Assembly: GCA_011524675.1 (NCBI GenBank)
Contig: WTJX01000651.1
Span: forward strand, 1-7,204
Source of the DNA: Cytophagales bacterium
GTDB taxonomy: Bacteria > Bacteroidota > Bacteroidia > Cytophagales > JAAEPT01
Length of the DNA stretch: 7,204 bases
Direction of reading: 5' to 3'
Made by a program: the position numbers and the translations under genes
The notes under the pieces: generated by a model
What the model was told of the DNA's origin: nothing
Databases searched by the model: none
Seen by the model: the letters and a program-made list of their open reading frames with translations, nothing else
Part shown: piece by piece, positions 6,417-7,204 of the stretch
How the letters are laid out: each line of letters starts with the position of its first letter
How positions within the stretch are numbered: position 1 is the first letter of the stretch

Positions 6417-6467
6417 CAGAAAACATTCCTTAGTACAACTAGTCAAAAAGCAACCAAATATGTCTAT
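6417..6467. other. Short convergent spacer
   Basis: These 51 bases separate the 3' ends of the plus-strand regulator and the minus-strand sulfatase. I see no convincing hairpin plus T-run for either direction, so termination here is unexplained by a visible intrinsic signal. Confidence 0.5.
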
Positions 6468-7204
6468 TTATTGAGTTTTCTCCACTAGTCTTTTTCCTCT
6501 ATTGATAGGAACGAAGTCAATTTCCCTATCATTCTTTTGAGAAGGTCCTTGATTGCTTCTTCCGTTTTCGACATACGAGACAAGCAGTTGCTTTAACTCT
6601 TTTACCTTTTGAGGAAATGTAGCTTGTAAATTCTTAGTTTCTCCTAAATCATCTTCTAAATTGAACAATTGGACTTGTGGAGCATCAGAAGGTGTAGTCA
6701 ATGGTTTAGGGTCACTCCATCCTCCAGAGTCTGGACACAATGATAGTTTCCATTTGCCTTTTCTGATGGCAAAAGAGCCATTAATCGAATGGTGTACTAT
6801 AGCAGTTCTTTGATTGTCCGTAGGATTTATTAGAGTAGGTAAGAAGGAGATACCATCTACAGCTTCGTTATCTTTTAGTTTAACACCTGTAATATCTGCA
6901 CAAGTGGCTACAAAATCAGTCATACAAGTCAATCGACTGGTTATCGTATTTTTTTTGATCAAAGCAGGCCACTTCACTATAAAAGGCACTCTATGTCCTC
7001 CTTCAAAAATATCAGACTTACTCCCTCTGAGGTTTCCGCTTGGGACATGGTCGTACTTTACTAACTTATCAAACTGACAAGCTTTTGACGCTCCATTATC
7101 CGCCGAAAACAAAACAATGGTATTTTGGTCTATTTTATTTTCTTTTAACGCTTGTAACACTTGCCCCACTACCCAATCTGTTTCCATTAGAAAATCTCCA
7201 TATT
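6468..7204 (-). CDS. S1-family sulfatase, C-terminal part (5' end outside the window)
   Basis: The frame is open to the window edge: before the internal ATG at 7187 the codons read YGDFL, continuing sulfatase sequence, so that Met is not the start. The visible part covers the second half of a formylglycine-dependent sulfatase. DFLMETDWVVGQVLQAL is the helix before the metal site. VLFSADNG supplies the metal-binding Asp-Asn. GNLRGSKSDIFEGGHRVP holds the Lys and the conserved EGG-RVP turn. FAIRKGKWKLSLCPDSGGW and LFNLEDDLGETKNL belong to the C-terminal subdomain. The activation Cys or Ser motif and any signal peptide lie outside the window. It differs clearly from the sulfatase at 1155 (SADNG against SDHG, EGGHRVP against YESSVRVP), so the two are not recent duplicates and probably belong to different S1 subfamilies with different substrates. 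It is convergent with the regulator and would be transcribed from a promoter beyond 7204. Confidence 0.93.
   Translation of the reverse strand, partial: YGDFLMETDWVVGQVLQALKENKIDQNTIVLFSADNGASKACQFDKLVKYDHVPSGNLRGSKSDIFEGGHRVPFIVKWPALIKKNTITSRLTCMTDFVATCADITGVKLKDNEAVDGISFLPTLINPTDNQRTAIVHHSINGSFAIRKGKWKLSLCPDSGGWSDPKPLTTPSDAPQVQLFNLEDDLGETKNLQATFPQKVKELKQLLVSYVENGRSNQGPSQKNDREIDFVPINRGKRLVEKTQ

Noticed and set aside
6814..7077. Plus-strand ORF opposite the second sulfatase
   Set aside because: Antisense shadow of conserved sulfatase sequence.
6468..7187. Complete small sulfatase-like gene starting at Met 7187
   Set aside because: The frame is open upstream as YGDFL, in keeping with the family, and the catalytic N-terminal half would be missing. 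The gene simply continues past the window.

Overview
The window looks like an accessory stretch of a marine-type Bacteroidota chromosome (Flavobacteriia, Cytophagia or Saprospiria; I cannot say which). Three things point there: a secreted protein ending in a type IX secretion (T9SS) type A sorting domain, low G+C with A/T-rich spacers, and exact matches to the Bacteroidota -7 promoter box TAnnTTTG in front of two genes. The gene content, two unrelated-looking S1 sulfatases and a GH29 alpha-L-fucosidase, fits catabolism of a fucose-containing sulfated glycan such as fucoidan or a sulfated host or algal glycan. No SusC/SusD pair is visible, so calling this a polysaccharide utilisation locus is inference.

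Layout, left to right. (1) 1-243: an almost G-free, low-complexity leader, then a candidate promoter. (2) 244-979: a small secreted T9SS cargo gene, split by a frameshift at an A6 run. (3) 980-1154: a spacer with a decayed copy of an intergenic repeat and a perfect 8-bp-arm palindrome just upstream of the next gene. (4) 1155-2693: exported sulfatase with a complete formylglycine motif of the C-x-A-S-R type. (5) 2694-2932: a spacer with a hairpin and a second, palindromic copy of the repeat, whose right arm contains a TAnnTTTG box. (6) 2933-4495: exported GH29 alpha-L-fucosidase. (7) 4496-5207: a 712-base stretch with no intact gene. It holds the relic of an IS66-family transposase on the minus strand, broken by frameshifts and stops, plus a third repeat-like end. 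(8) 5208-6416: a membrane-anchored regulator-like protein with a cytoplasmic winged-helix-like domain, one transmembrane helix and a large extracytoplasmic domain. (9) 6468-7204, minus strand: the C-terminal part of a second sulfatase, running off the window and convergent with the regulator.

How it may work together (inference): the sulfatase and fucosidase, both with Sec signal peptides, would remove sulfate and fucose from a glycan in the periplasm or outside the cell. The broken T9SS cargo may once have been a surface glycan-binding or accessory protein. The ToxR-like one-component protein is a candidate sensor for the locus, and the palindrome at 1105-1125 is a candidate operator. IS66-like debris is scattered through the spacers and may have supplied a promoter for the fucosidase. 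The most interesting items are the transmembrane winged-helix protein, the palindrome, and the IS-end-like repeats with outward-facing promoter boxes.
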